Positions 8,501 to 16,877 of a stretch of 57,682 nucleotides of DNA are shown piece by piece (the stretch's first letter is position 1; each line of letters starts with the position of its first letter). A model generated the notes under the pieces. That model had not been told where the DNA came from and searched no databases. It worked only from the letters and a program-made list of their open reading frames with translations. Origin of the DNA: Acidisphaera sp. L21 (GTDB lineage: Bacteria > Pseudomonadota > Alphaproteobacteria > Acetobacterales > Acetobacteraceae); assembly GCF_009765685.1 (NCBI RefSeq), contig NZ_LMUY01000010.1, forward strand, positions 1 through 57,682, given 5' to 3'. Both the position numbers and the translations under genes were made by a program.

Positions 8501-9024
8501 GCAATCGGCTGCTGCAAATTTGCATGGTGTTCGGCAGTGCGTCGTTGCTGTCGTTCGGTGGCGGCAGTGCCATCGTGCCGGAGCTGCAACTGCAAACCGT
8601 GCACGATTATGGCTGGCTGACGTCCCGCCAGTTCGCCGACAGTTTCGCCATAACCCAAGTGACACCCGGCCCCAGCACGTTGTTGGTGACGTTGCTGGGC
8701 TATCGTGCCGATGGCCTGGCGGGTGCGCTGCTGGCGACGGTGGCGATGATCGTGCCGGCATCCGTGTTGGTGGGTGTGGTGACGATGTTGTGGCTGCGCA
8801 CCGGCCATGCACGTTGGCATGTCGCGCTGGAGCGTGGGATTGCCCCGATCGCGGTCGGCCTGGTCGTGGCCAGCGGTATCATCATCGCCCGCACCGTCGA
8901 CCACGGCGTTTCCGCATGGGCGGTGACATTGGCCGCCGGGCTGGTGCTGGGCGTGACGAAACTGAACCCGCTGGCCGTCGTGTGCGCCGGCGGGGTGATC
9001 GGTTTGCTGCTCAACAGTGTCTGA
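8497..9024 (+). CDS. Chromate transporter ChrA, second half protein
   Basis: 175 residues forming the partner CHR domain. LLSFGGGSAIVPELQ and FAITQVTPGPSTLLVTLLGY are the counterparts of the motifs in the first half, followed by three or four hydrophobic segments. It starts inside the stop of the first half protein, so the pair is almost surely made together. The frame extends upstream to 8203 only as a shadow of the partner. Chromate as substrate is assumed from the family name. Confidence 0.85.
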   Translation: MSNRLLQICMVFGSASLLSFGGGSAIVPELQLQTVHDYGWLTSRQFADSFAITQVTPGPSTLLVTLLGYRADGLAGALLATVAMIVPASVLVGVVTMLWLRTGHARWHVALERGIAPIAVGLVVASGIIIARTVDHGVSAWAVTLAAGLVLGVTKLNPLAVVCAGGVIGLLLNSV

Positions 9025-9063
9025 ATCAGGCAAGCCGGACGCGGCGAGTCCGCACTAGCATTC

Positions 9064-9192
9064 ATGGTCGACAGGGAGGGCCACACCGCCGATAGCGGCG
9101 GCGGCATGACGCAACTGCACAACATCCCCAATGGTGGCATTACCAATGGCGGTACCACGATCACCGGTCTGCCTGACAAGCCTCAGCAATAG
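9064..9192 (+). CDS. Possible 42-residue glycine-rich small protein
   Basis: A short frame with two candidate ATGs (9064 and 9106), an AGGGAGG just after the first, and a glycine/asparagine-rich C-terminus (NGGITNGGTTITG). It fills the gap between the chrA pair and the convergent solute-binding protein. I do not recognise it; composition alone is weak evidence. Confidence 0.22.
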   Translation: MVDREGHTADSGGGMTQLHNIPNGGITNGGTTITGLPDKPQQ

Positions 9193-9209
9193 GACGCTTG
9201 GGTGCGGTT

Positions 9210-10808
9210 TCAGCCCCGGGTCAGCGTTCGCAGATCGACCTGGCGGTGGAACTCGTATTTATAGCCATCCACCGTCTTCAGCATTCCCGTATCCAGTGCC
9301 GGCTGCCATAGCAGGATGATAGGAACGTCCTGTTTGGCCAGCGTGATCATGCGCTTGACGTCGGCGTCGTAGGCGGCAGTATCGGTTTCGAACCGGGTCT
9401 TTTCCACCAGGGCCGCAAATTCCGGATTATGGTAGCTGCCGAAATTCCAACGCGTCGGTCCATGATAGAACACGCGAAAGAAATAATCGGGGTCGTTTAG
9501 GAACGCGATCGAGGCCTCGAAATAGAAAGGCACTGCCTTCCTCTCCAGCAATGCGCCCAATTGTCCGGCCGGCACTTTGGTGATGCGGACGCGAATGCCG
9601 ATCTTGCCCAGCGCCTCCTGCACCAGCAGCGCTACCGGCTCGGCCACGGTGGCGAGGCCTAATTCGAATGAGAAGCTGGTGTCGAACCCATTCGGGAAGC
9701 CAGCGTCGGCCAGTAGCGTTCTCGCCTTGCCTAAATCGGTGTCATAGCCGAGCGGCTGCGGGAATACGGTGCCGTCTGCTTCGCCCGGCACGCCGCCGAA
9801 CAGAGGTTTGCCGCGCTTGAACAGGGCGGCCTGGAACATGTCTTCGTATGGCAGGGCGTAGGCGATGGCCTGCCGCACCTTGACGTTGTCGAACGGTGCC
9901 AACCGGCTGTTCATGCCAATGAACTGGAATGCGCCCTGCATTGGCACGCCCACCACCTTGACGTTCGGCGCCGTGCCCAACCCGGCCGCGTCATTCGGCG
10001 GCAGATTTTCCACCAGGTCGGCGTCGCCACGTTCGATGGCGGTTACGCGGGATTGCGCCGCCGGCACCACCTGCCATACCACCCGGCGGAACCCCGGCAA
10101 TGCCCCGCTTTTCCATCCATCGAAGCGGGATAGCGTGATGCTCTGCCCCGGCATGAATCCATCCAGCCGGAACGGGCCGCCACCGGCGACATTGGCCTTC
10201 AGCCAGTCCATGGCCCATGGATCCGCACCCGACGCATGCGCCTTCGCCAGGGTGGAATTGATGACGATTGGGAAGGTGAGCGCGATGTTCGGCAGGGTGA
10301 ACCGGTCTGGCTGCGGCGTGGTGATGGTGACGGTGTACGGGTCCACCACCGTGAACTGGTCCGGGCTGGTCATCGAACCGGTGGCGAACTGCGACCTGCC
10401 GACCGAACTGGCCAGGATGCGGTCCAGCGACCATTTCACATCCGCGGCCGTAACCCGCGTGCCATCATGAAACACCGCATCCTGGCGCAGATGGAAGGTG
10501 AGCGTGCGCTTGTCGTCCGAGACCTCGAACCGCTCCGCTAGTTCTCCCTCGATATGGAAGTAATCATAGTACAACGTGCCGTCCGGCAGCGTCTTGGTGC
10601 CGAAGCGGACGAGCCGGTCATACACGTTCCAATGCAGCTGGATCGCCCCGCGATTGGCGCCGATGCCGATCGGATCGAACGTATTGGGCCCAGCTTCGCT
10701 GAGGATGCGTAGGGAGTCGCCGTGTGTTTGGGCCCGTGCCCAGCCCGTAGGCAACAGCCCAGCCAGCCCAAGTGAGGCGGCTGCCAGCCCGAAATCCCGA
10801 CGATGCAT
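9210..10808 (-). CDS. Peptide/nickel-type ABC transporter solute-binding protein (SBP_bac_5), Tat-exported
   Basis: A 532-residue periplasmic protein of the DppA/OppA family. The N-terminus MHRRDFGLAAASLG followed by an AxA-type site (ARAQ) near residue 27 is a twin-arginine signal. The mature part has the family layout, including LAERFEVSDDKRTLTFHLR and YEDMFQAALFKRGKPLFGG. No permease or ATPase genes are adjacent, so it is an orphan binding protein or serves a distant transporter. It diverges from the next binding-protein gene, with about 155 bases between start codons for both promoters. Ligand unknown. Confidence 0.9.
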   Translation of the reverse strand: MHRRDFGLAAASLGLAGLLPTGWARAQTHGDSLRILSEAGPNTFDPIGIGANRGAIQLHWNVYDRLVRFGTKTLPDGTLYYDYFHIEGELAERFEVSDDKRTLTFHLRQDAVFHDGTRVTAADVKWSLDRILASSVGRSQFATGSMTSPDQFTVVDPYTVTITTPQPDRFTLPNIALTFPIVINSTLAKAHASGADPWAMDWLKANVAGGGPFRLDGFMPGQSITLSRFDGWKSGALPGFRRVVWQVVPAAQSRVTAIERGDADLVENLPPNDAAGLGTAPNVKVVGVPMQGAFQFIGMNSRLAPFDNVKVRQAIAYALPYEDMFQAALFKRGKPLFGGVPGEADGTVFPQPLGYDTDLGKARTLLADAGFPNGFDTSFSFELGLATVAEPVALLVQEALGKIGIRVRITKVPAGQLGALLERKAVPFYFEASIAFLNDPDYFFRVFYHGPTRWNFGSYHNPEFAALVEKTRFETDTAAYDADVKRMITLAKQDVPIILLWQPALDTGMLKTVDGYKYEFHRQVDLRTLTRG

Positions 10809-10964
10809 GCAACCCCCGATGCCGTGGTCCGGTGCCGCAATATCACCGAACCGGGTGGCGTTTATACCTCATCCCAAGAGGTTGTTGCGGGGGCGGCCAG
10901 GAACTCGCTACGCTGGGGCAATAGCGGCCCGATCAATGTGGGCGCACGAGGGAGCGTATTCAGG

Positions 10965-12182
10965 ATGTCGATGACCCGCCGGGGATTTTCTGCGGCCGTG
11001 GCTGCCGCCGCGTTCGCGCCGCATATCGGCCGTGCCCAATCGCAAACCTTACGGATTGGCGTACTGAACGATCAGTCTGGTCCGTATCGCGACGATGGCG
11101 GCCCCACTAGCGCCATTTGCACCCGCCAGGCGGTGGCGGAGTTCGCGGCCAGCGGGTTCAATGTGGAAGTCGTCGTCGCCGACCATCAGAACAAGCCCGA
11201 CGTCGGCGCCGGCATCGCGCGCCGTTGGTTCGACCAGGATGGCGTGGACGTGATCGTGGACGTGCCGACCTCCTCCGTCGCACTCGCGGTAGCCAGCGTC
11301 TGCACCGAAAAGAACAAGGTGATGCTGAACAACGGCGCTGCCACCACAGACCTGACGGGCGCCCAATGTTCCCCCAATATCGTTCATTGGACCTACGACA
11401 CCTACATGCTGGCCAAGTCCACCGGCGGCGCGATGGTGAAGGCGGGCGGCGATAGCTGGTTCTTCATCACCGCCGATTACGTCTTCGGCCAGCAATTGCA
11501 GCGCGACACCAGCGGCTTCGTGGAGGCAGCGGGCGGCAAGATATTGGGCAGCGTCAAATACCCGTTTCCGGCGACAACGGATTTCTCCGGGCTGCTGGTG
11601 CAGGCGCAGGCCAGCGGGGCGAAGGTGCTGGGCCTGGCCAATAGCGGTGGCGACACCATCAACTGCATCAAACAGGCCCGCGAGTTCGGGCTGATGCCGA
11701 AGATGAAGGTCGCCGGCATGCTGATGTACAACAGCAACGTGCGCGCCATCGGGCTGGACATTGCGCAGGGCCTGCTGCTGACGGAAAGCTATTACTGGGA
11801 CCTGAACGACCGTACCCGCGCGTTCAACGAGCGGGTGAAGCCGAAGACGCCGAACCAGTGGCCGAACATGGTGCAGGCCGGCTGCTATGCCTCCACCTTG
11901 CATTACCTGAAGGCCGTATCGGCGGTGGGGATCGGCGTGGCCAAAACGAGCGGCAAGGACGTCGTCGCACGCATGAAGGCGATGCCAACCGACGACGATT
12001 GCTTCGGCCAAGGCATGATCCGCGCGGATGGCCGCAAGATCCATCCGTCCTACCTGCTCCAGGCAAAGACCCCGGCGGAAAGCCATGGCTCATGGGATTG
12101 CCTGAAGCTCGTCGCCACCACCCCGGCAGACGAGGCATTTCGCCCGATGAACCAGGGCGGCTGCGCGATGCTGAAGACCTAG
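10965..12182 (+). CDS. Branched-chain amino acid/amide-type ABC transporter solute-binding protein (Peripla_BP_6), Tat-exported
   Basis: 405 residues from the ATG at 10965. The N-terminus MSMTRRGFSAAVAAAAFA ending in GRAQ is a twin-arginine signal. The mature start QTLRIGVLNDQSGPYRD is typical of LivJ/UrtA-like proteins. The frame is open to 10803, but that part overlaps the divergent gene's start and lacks coding character; GGGAG precedes the chosen ATG. No permease genes follow, only the N-formylglutamate amidohydrolase in the same direction. Amino acid, urea or aromatic acid ligands are all possible in this family. Confidence 0.88.
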   Translation: MSMTRRGFSAAVAAAAFAPHIGRAQSQTLRIGVLNDQSGPYRDDGGPTSAICTRQAVAEFAASGFNVEVVVADHQNKPDVGAGIARRWFDQDGVDVIVDVPTSSVALAVASVCTEKNKVMLNNGAATTDLTGAQCSPNIVHWTYDTYMLAKSTGGAMVKAGGDSWFFITADYVFGQQLQRDTSGFVEAAGGKILGSVKYPFPATTDFSGLLVQAQASGAKVLGLANSGGDTINCIKQAREFGLMPKMKVAGMLMYNSNVRAIGLDIAQGLLLTESYYWDLNDRTRAFNERVKPKTPNQWPNMVQAGCYASTLHYLKAVSAVGIGVAKTSGKDVVARMKAMPTDDDCFGQGMIRADGRKIHPSYLLQAKTPAESHGSWDCLKLVATTPADEAFRPMNQGGCAMLKT

Positions 12183-12256
12183 GGCGGCACACCGGGCACC
12201 GGTTGACAGGGTGGCGGCCGCCGTTTGTGGTGGCCGCCATGTCTCGGAGCCTTGCC

Positions 12257-13123
12257 ATGGACCTGCTGCCCGGCGTTCTTCTCTACACCCCACCTGCGGG
12301 CACGTCCGCACCAGTGGTGTTCGACGTGCCGCGCAGCGGCCGCGAATACCCCGCTGCCTTCCACACCACGGCGCCGTTCGCGGACGTGCATTTCCTCGTC
12401 TCGATGTATGTGGAAGAAATTTGGGGCTTGGCGCCACAGGCCGGCTGCGGGCTGCTGTATGCGCTGTTCGTGAACAACTGGATCGACGCCAATCGAGGCC
12501 TGGCCGATCTGGATCCGGCGTTGCTGGCCGAACCCTGGCCCGAACCGCTCGCCCCATCGGAGAAAACCGGCCGCGGCATGGGTCTGATCCACAGCAGCGT
12601 GCGCAACGGCCACAAACTATATAACCGCAAGCTGACTGTTGCGGAGGTACGCAACCGCATCGACCATTATTGGAAGCCCTATCACGACCGCCTCGCCGCC
12701 CTGATCGCGGCCGAGCGGGACAGGGCCGGTATCGCCTATCACCTCAGCTGCCACTGCATGGGCACGATCGGCCCAGCCTCCTCCCACGACGCCGGGCAGC
12801 GTCGCAAGGATTTCTGCCTAAGCGATCGCGACGGCACCACCAGCAGCCGCGAGTTCATGGACGTGATCGCCGGGGCCATGCGCTCCCACGGTTACAGCGT
12901 CAGCTATAACGACCCGTTCAAGGGCGCCGAGAGCATCCGCCTGCACGCCAACCCGGCAGGCGGCGTGCACAGCGTGCAGATCGAGGTGATCAAGGAGCTT
13001 TTCTTCAGCGAGGCGACATTTGAGAAGCACCCGAATTTCGACCAGGTGCGTACGGATATGGGCAAGGTCGCCGCGGTGATCGCAGATTACGCCCGGTCCC
13101 AGGGGATAGGACCGGCGGGGTAG
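12257..13123 (+). CDS. N-formylglutamate amidohydrolase-family protein
   Basis: Family members hydrolyse N-formyl-L-glutamate to formate and glutamate in histidine degradation. The protein has 288 residues. VVFDVPRSGREYP matches the family's HSG-type start with the His replaced (PRSGR), NNWIDANRG matches the conserved D-NR segment, and the downstream HANPAGGVHSVQIEV matches its H-QIE motif. CGGAG at 12245-12249 sits seven bases before ATG 12257; an in-frame ATG at 12239 is the alternative. It follows a binding-protein gene by 75 bases. It could be a paralogue with another N-acyl amino acid substrate, because no other hut genes are near. Confidence 0.82.
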   Translation: MDLLPGVLLYTPPAGTSAPVVFDVPRSGREYPAAFHTTAPFADVHFLVSMYVEEIWGLAPQAGCGLLYALFVNNWIDANRGLADLDPALLAEPWPEPLAPSEKTGRGMGLIHSSVRNGHKLYNRKLTVAEVRNRIDHYWKPYHDRLAALIAAERDRAGIAYHLSCHCMGTIGPASSHDAGQRRKDFCLSDRDGTTSSREFMDVIAGAMRSHGYSVSYNDPFKGAESIRLHANPAGGVHSVQIEVIKELFFSEATFEKHPNFDQVRTDMGKVAAVIADYARSQGIGPAG

Positions 13124-13138
13124 GACCGGGCGCGGCGC

Positions 13139-14182
13139 CTATTTTCCCAAATGGGCGTCGAAGAAGGCGGCGATTTCGTGGAATGCCTCAGCATTTTCCG
13201 GGGCCGTGTCGTCGCGGGCGAATTCGGCATGGGCCTGGCCGTCATAGACCTGCAAACTTGCCTCGACCCCGGCTTCGCGCAATTTACGATGCGTGCGCAC
13301 CGTGTTGCTCAGCAGCAGGTCGCGCGTACCGGTGGTAAGGATCGCCGGCGGAAAGCCATGCATGTCGCCGTAAATGGGGGAGATTAGCGGGTCCTTCAGG
13401 TCGTGACCGTGCGCGTAGAACACTGTCGCCGCATCACAGAACCCATCCCGCGAGACGAGCACGTTGTCCACCAACTCGTTCGTCTGGAAGCTGTCGCCGA
13501 CCTTGGTGGCGTCGGCCATGGGGGTGCCGGGCGCGATGGCAGCCGGCATCGGCAGCCCCTCCAGCTTGGCGCGGAGCATCATCTCCAGCGTGAGCGCGCC
13601 GCCGGCAGACATGCCGAACACGCCGATATTCTTCGGGTTCGTCATCTTGATGGCGGCCTTGTAGACGGTCATCGCGTCATCCAGGGCGGCCGGGAAATAG
13701 GCGTCCGGTGGCATGCGATAATCGGCCGCCAGCACCTTGAAATGACCGAACCCGGCCAGCAACACCGCGTCCACCAGGCCGGCTTTGCCGGGATTCAGAA
13801 GGTAGCAGCCGCCGTGCACGTGAACTAGCAAGCGGTTCTGGTTTTCAGGTGGGATGACATCCGGCGTCAGAGTGAAAACTTTGACGCCATCCGTGACGCC
13901 AGACTCGATCTTGACGTGCAGCCGCTCCGCCATGCCGTCGACGATTTTCGCGGTGGCCACCGCACCTGCGTCGGCGCGGGCTCGCCATTCCTCTCCGGAT
14001 TTGGGCAACACATTCCACTCGGCCCGCAGCGGTGCGCCAATGATGGCTGCCATTTGCGGGCTGACGTCGGTCGGGACTGGAATGGACCGGGCGGGCACGT
14101 CGCGTGGCGCAGTCTGTGCGAGGCTGACTGCCGGAAAGAGCGCAAGCAGAAATCCCGCCACCGTTTTGCGGATCTTGGACAT
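13139..14182 (-). CDS. Exported alpha/beta hydrolase (HSL/acetyl-esterase type)
   Basis: 347 residues with a Sec signal (MSKIRKTVAGFLLALFPAVS, cleavage near LAQ). The oxyanion-hole motif HGGC is at 123-126, in place of the usual HGGG. The nucleophile elbow GMSAGG has Ser192, and the histidine probably lies in DGQAHAEF near the C-terminus. This is the hormone-sensitive-lipase layout of bacterial esterases. It converges on the amidohydrolase gene with about 15 bases between. The gene stands alone; natural ester unknown. Confidence 0.87.
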   Translation of the reverse strand: MSKIRKTVAGFLLALFPAVSLAQTAPRDVPARSIPVPTDVSPQMAAIIGAPLRAEWNVLPKSGEEWRARADAGAVATAKIVDGMAERLHVKIESGVTDGVKVFTLTPDVIPPENQNRLLVHVHGGCYLLNPGKAGLVDAVLLAGFGHFKVLAADYRMPPDAYFPAALDDAMTVYKAAIKMTNPKNIGVFGMSAGGALTLEMMLRAKLEGLPMPAAIAPGTPMADATKVGDSFQTNELVDNVLVSRDGFCDAATVFYAHGHDLKDPLISPIYGDMHGFPPAILTTGTRDLLLSNTVRTHRKLREAGVEASLQVYDGQAHAEFARDDTAPENAEAFHEIAAFFDAHLGK

Positions 14183-14287
14183 GGTGTTCCCCCATTTTCG
14201 TTGGGTCGATAGAACACTTGCGCGCCCGATTGGGCAAGACCGTCCCGGCCGCCCCGTGTTGCCGAAGCAGCGACGCGAAGCTTGTTA

Positions 14288-14560
14288 TCACCCCTTAGCT
14301 TTAAACTTCGAGCCTTCCGCCTGTCTGGCGAACCAACCAACCGCGTTGACGGCGGCATTCAGTGCGGCTTGCCGCGACGGATAGATGCTGTAACCATAAT
14401 ACTGAACCGGTGCCCAAGCGCCTAAATCTTCGACATCACGCCGGAATTCTTCGAACCCGCAGGTTTTATCCGGCCGTTCGAAAAAATCGACACAGCGGTC
14501 ATGGTGTGCGTTCTCGACGCTGTCATAAACCAGCCAGTCGCGTGGGATGCGGGAGGGCAT
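14288..14560 (-). CDS. Hypothetical protein, 90 residues
   Basis: A small soluble protein that I do not recognise. It has acidic and aromatic residues in the first half, including two Cys (RCVDFF and KTCGF), then YYGYSIYPSRQAAL and a lysine-rich tail. GGGAG lies eight bases before the ATG, which supports translation. It follows the KOW-like gene by 34 bases in the same direction, so the two probably form one unit. Confidence 0.6.
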   Translation of the reverse strand: MPSRIPRDWLVYDSVENAHHDRCVDFFERPDKTCGFEEFRRDVEDLGAWAPVQYYGYSIYPSRQAALNAAVNAVGWFARQAEGSKFKAKG

Positions 14561-14594
14561 GATCTAGGCTCCCGCCTCGACGGGGCGCATTCGC

Positions 14595-15077
14595 TCAGCT
14601 GCTCTTGTCGGCAAGTCCTTTGCCCATGAGCAGGCCGAGTTCGCCGGGCCGATCGCTGTACTCCCGCATGGTGCGATATGGCACGGCAGTGATCTCGGTG
14701 ACGACATTCAGCTTGTCAGCGACGGCAAGGGCACTGAACCGCCCGGCGCCGGGTTTCCGCTCGAACAGGGCAGCAACGGCCCGAAGCGTGCGCTGCGGTA
14801 TTGCAGCCAACACCCGGGCATGATCCGGCGTCATGTCGGCAGCGGTCAGGGTTCGGTTTGGCGGCTCGTAGGTCATCGACTTGGCGGCCACCCTGCTTCT
14901 GAGCTTGTCTCCGGCCGTGTCGGTGGTCACAGGCGGTGTCGCCGTCAGTTCGCTCGCCGGAAAGTCCAATTCGGCACCGTTGTCTTGTGCGATGTAGACC
15001 CGGTTGCCGTCCACCTCCAACACCCTCCCGCTTCGCTGTCCGTTGCGGTGCCAAACCTTCTGTCCCGGCGAAAACAT
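14595..15077 (-). CDS. Hypothetical protein with an N-terminal KOW/SH3-like segment
   Basis: 160 residues from ATG 15077, which has AAGGAA about eight bases upstream; the frame is also open to 15134. Residues 1-45 (FSPGQKVWHRNG, RSGRVLEV, YIAQDNGAELDFPASEL) look like a small beta-barrel of the KOW/SH3 type often found in proteins that bind nucleic acid or regulate other enzymes. The rest is mixed helical with no catalytic motif I can name. It is upstream of the 90-residue hypothetical in the same direction. No function is proposed. Confidence 0.6.
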   Translation of the reverse strand: MFSPGQKVWHRNGQRSGRVLEVDGNRVYIAQDNGAELDFPASELTATPPVTTDTAGDKLRSRVAAKSMTYEPPNRTLTAADMTPDHARVLAAIPQRTLRAVAALFERKPGAGRFSALAVADKLNVVTEITAVPYRTMREYSDRPGELGLLMGKGLADKSS

Positions 15078-15398
15078 ACACTCAGTTCCTTCAAAGCGGG
15101 GCGCATGTTGCGACGTCCACAGACTGTATGGCATCGCTGGGGCTCCCGCGCGAGGCGGCAGCAGACCTCTCTGGAGGCGGCGTCTGCGAGTTTTCGATCA
15201 CTGCTCACCCTTTGCCACACCAAGCCTACGCCGACCGCAAACCCTGTCGCTGAGACGCTGGAGACCCTCTGTACTGTATCGGAGCCATTGATTGCGCTGC
15301 CAAATGGTCATAGCGTAGTATCGTCGCACACGCCTCGTGTGCAGGAGATGGCGCTGTTTCCAGGCTCCGCACCTTTGCTGGCCCTCTAAGCAACAGGA
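15078..15398. other. Intergenic region between divergent genes
   Basis: About 320 bases separate the minus-strand hypothetical from the porin frame, or about 400 if the porin starts at 15486. It must hold both promoters. I see no convincing -35/-10 pair, riboswitch or repeat. Short frames on both strands here do not resemble proteins. Confidence 0.4.
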
Positions 15399-16877
15399 TT
15401 GCCGACAAATGCGATCAAACAAGCTTCTAGTGGGGGCGCAGGTGGTTCGATCGAGGTTGGCCTCTCCGTTGCGCCATTCCAAGCTTTGAGACCGACGGCA
15501 GTCGAGCATCTTTCAGCATGCGTGTTCCTGCTGGCCGTCGGGATAGCCCTGCCGGCCGGGGCACAAACCACAAATAGCGGCGTGGGGCTTGGCCCAAGCC
15601 AGCAAGTGGCACAGCCGCTTGAAGCGCAGACTGGTGTCGCTCCCACTGTAGAGCACCTGCTTGGCGACCCTGGCGGCGTCCGTTCACGCCTGGAGAGTCA
15701 CGGGATCTTCTTGCTGCTTGATGCCGTGACGGAGTTCGCGGGCAACATCAGCGGCGGCACGCGGCGAGGTGCCACCTTCGCCAACCAGGTCGGCTTCGAG
15801 GCCGATATCGACTGGCAGCGTCTTGCGGGCATTGATGGATTGTCGACCCACGTCGTCATCGTCAATCGCTCTGGCAGCAGTGACAGCCATTTGTTTGGTG
15901 ATAATCTGGAACCTGTGCAGGAGATCTATGGGTCGGGCGGTGACACTGCGGTTCACCTTGTGTCGGCCTATGCACAGGAAACCCTGCTCAACCGCCGGAT
16001 CGACGTTGCGGCCGGCCGGATGAACGTCGAGAACGACTTTGCCAGCTCGCCGCTCTATTGCAATTACATGAACAACACATTGTGCGGCGATCCGAAGGCG
16101 TTGCCGGGTGGCGACGTTGGGCATAGTGCCTACCCGGATGCTGCCTGGGGCGCCCGGTTGCGGGTGCGGCCGACAGGAAAAACCTACGTCCAGGCTGGTG
16201 TCTACCAGGTCAATCAGGCGATCTATACCTACCCGGCGTTCCGTAGTGGCTTCAAATTCGATGGCTCCCGCGACAGCGGCGTCTATGTGCCGGTCGAATT
16301 CGCCTACGAGCCGCTGATTGGCACCGACAAGTTGCCTGGACACTACAAAATCGGGTTTGGTTATGATTCGTCCGGCACCTTCACGCCATTTTCGGCGGCC
16401 CTAAATTCGATAGTACCCGCCCCGCACCATACCGGAAATACCCAAGGCTGGGTCTTGGTCGACCAGATGGTGCGGCGGCAAGGCGCCGGTGACATCGACG
16501 GCATCATCGCCCTTGCCGGCTTCATCCACAACGACCCATCCAACTCGTCCTATGCCGAGGAGTATTTTGTCGGGGTTCTGGACAGGGCATTTTGGCCAAA
16601 GCGGCCGCAGGACACGATCGGAATTCAGTTTTCCTACAACACGGTCAGCGGCGCGCTCGGCAAAGTGCAGGCGCAGGAGATGGAATTGGGTATTCCAATC
16701 AGCAACAACGCAACAGCCCCTCAATCGCGCGAGATGGTGCTGGAATTGAACTACGATCTACACGTGACGACCGGCGTCAATGTGCAGCCGGAATTTCAAT
16801 ACATCATCCACCCCAATGCCCAGGCCAACATCCATAACGCGACGGTATTGGGCTTCAAGGCCCATGTTGAGTTCTGA
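15399..16877 (+). CDS. OprB-type carbohydrate-selective porin
   Basis: An outer-membrane beta-barrel of the OprB family. The frame starts at a TTG (15399), but the signal peptide LSACVFLLAVGIALPAGAQ indicates that translation more likely begins at the in-frame TTG 15486, giving about 463 residues. The mature protein has HGIFLLLDAVTEFAGNISGG, FGDNLEPVQEIYGSG and repeated beta-strand signatures, and it ends in HVEF with the terminal Phe typical of outer-membrane barrels. The stop lies inside the next gene (14-base overlap), which links it to the M14 peptidase. Substrate specificity is unknown. Confidence 0.85.
   Translation: MPTNAIKQASSGGAGGSIEVGLSVAPFQALRPTAVEHLSACVFLLAVGIALPAGAQTTNSGVGLGPSQQVAQPLEAQTGVAPTVEHLLGDPGGVRSRLESHGIFLLLDAVTEFAGNISGGTRRGATFANQVGFEADIDWQRLAGIDGLSTHVVIVNRSGSSDSHLFGDNLEPVQEIYGSGGDTAVHLVSAYAQETLLNRRIDVAAGRMNVENDFASSPLYCNYMNNTLCGDPKALPGGDVGHSAYPDAAWGARLRVRPTGKTYVQAGVYQVNQAIYTYPAFRSGFKFDGSRDSGVYVPVEFAYEPLIGTDKLPGHYKIGFGYDSSGTFTPFSAALNSIVPAPHHTGNTQGWVLVDQMVRRQGAGDIDGIIALAGFIHNDPSNSSYAEEYFVGVLDRAFWPKRPQDTIGIQFSYNTVSGALGKVQAQEMELGIPISNNATAPQSREMVLELNYDLHVTTGVNVQPEFQYIIHPNAQANIHNATVLGFKAHVEF

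Noticed and set aside
11049-12086. A 345-codon minus-strand open frame
   Set aside because: Antisense to the Peripla_BP_6 gene; histidine/arginine-rich shadow without a family.
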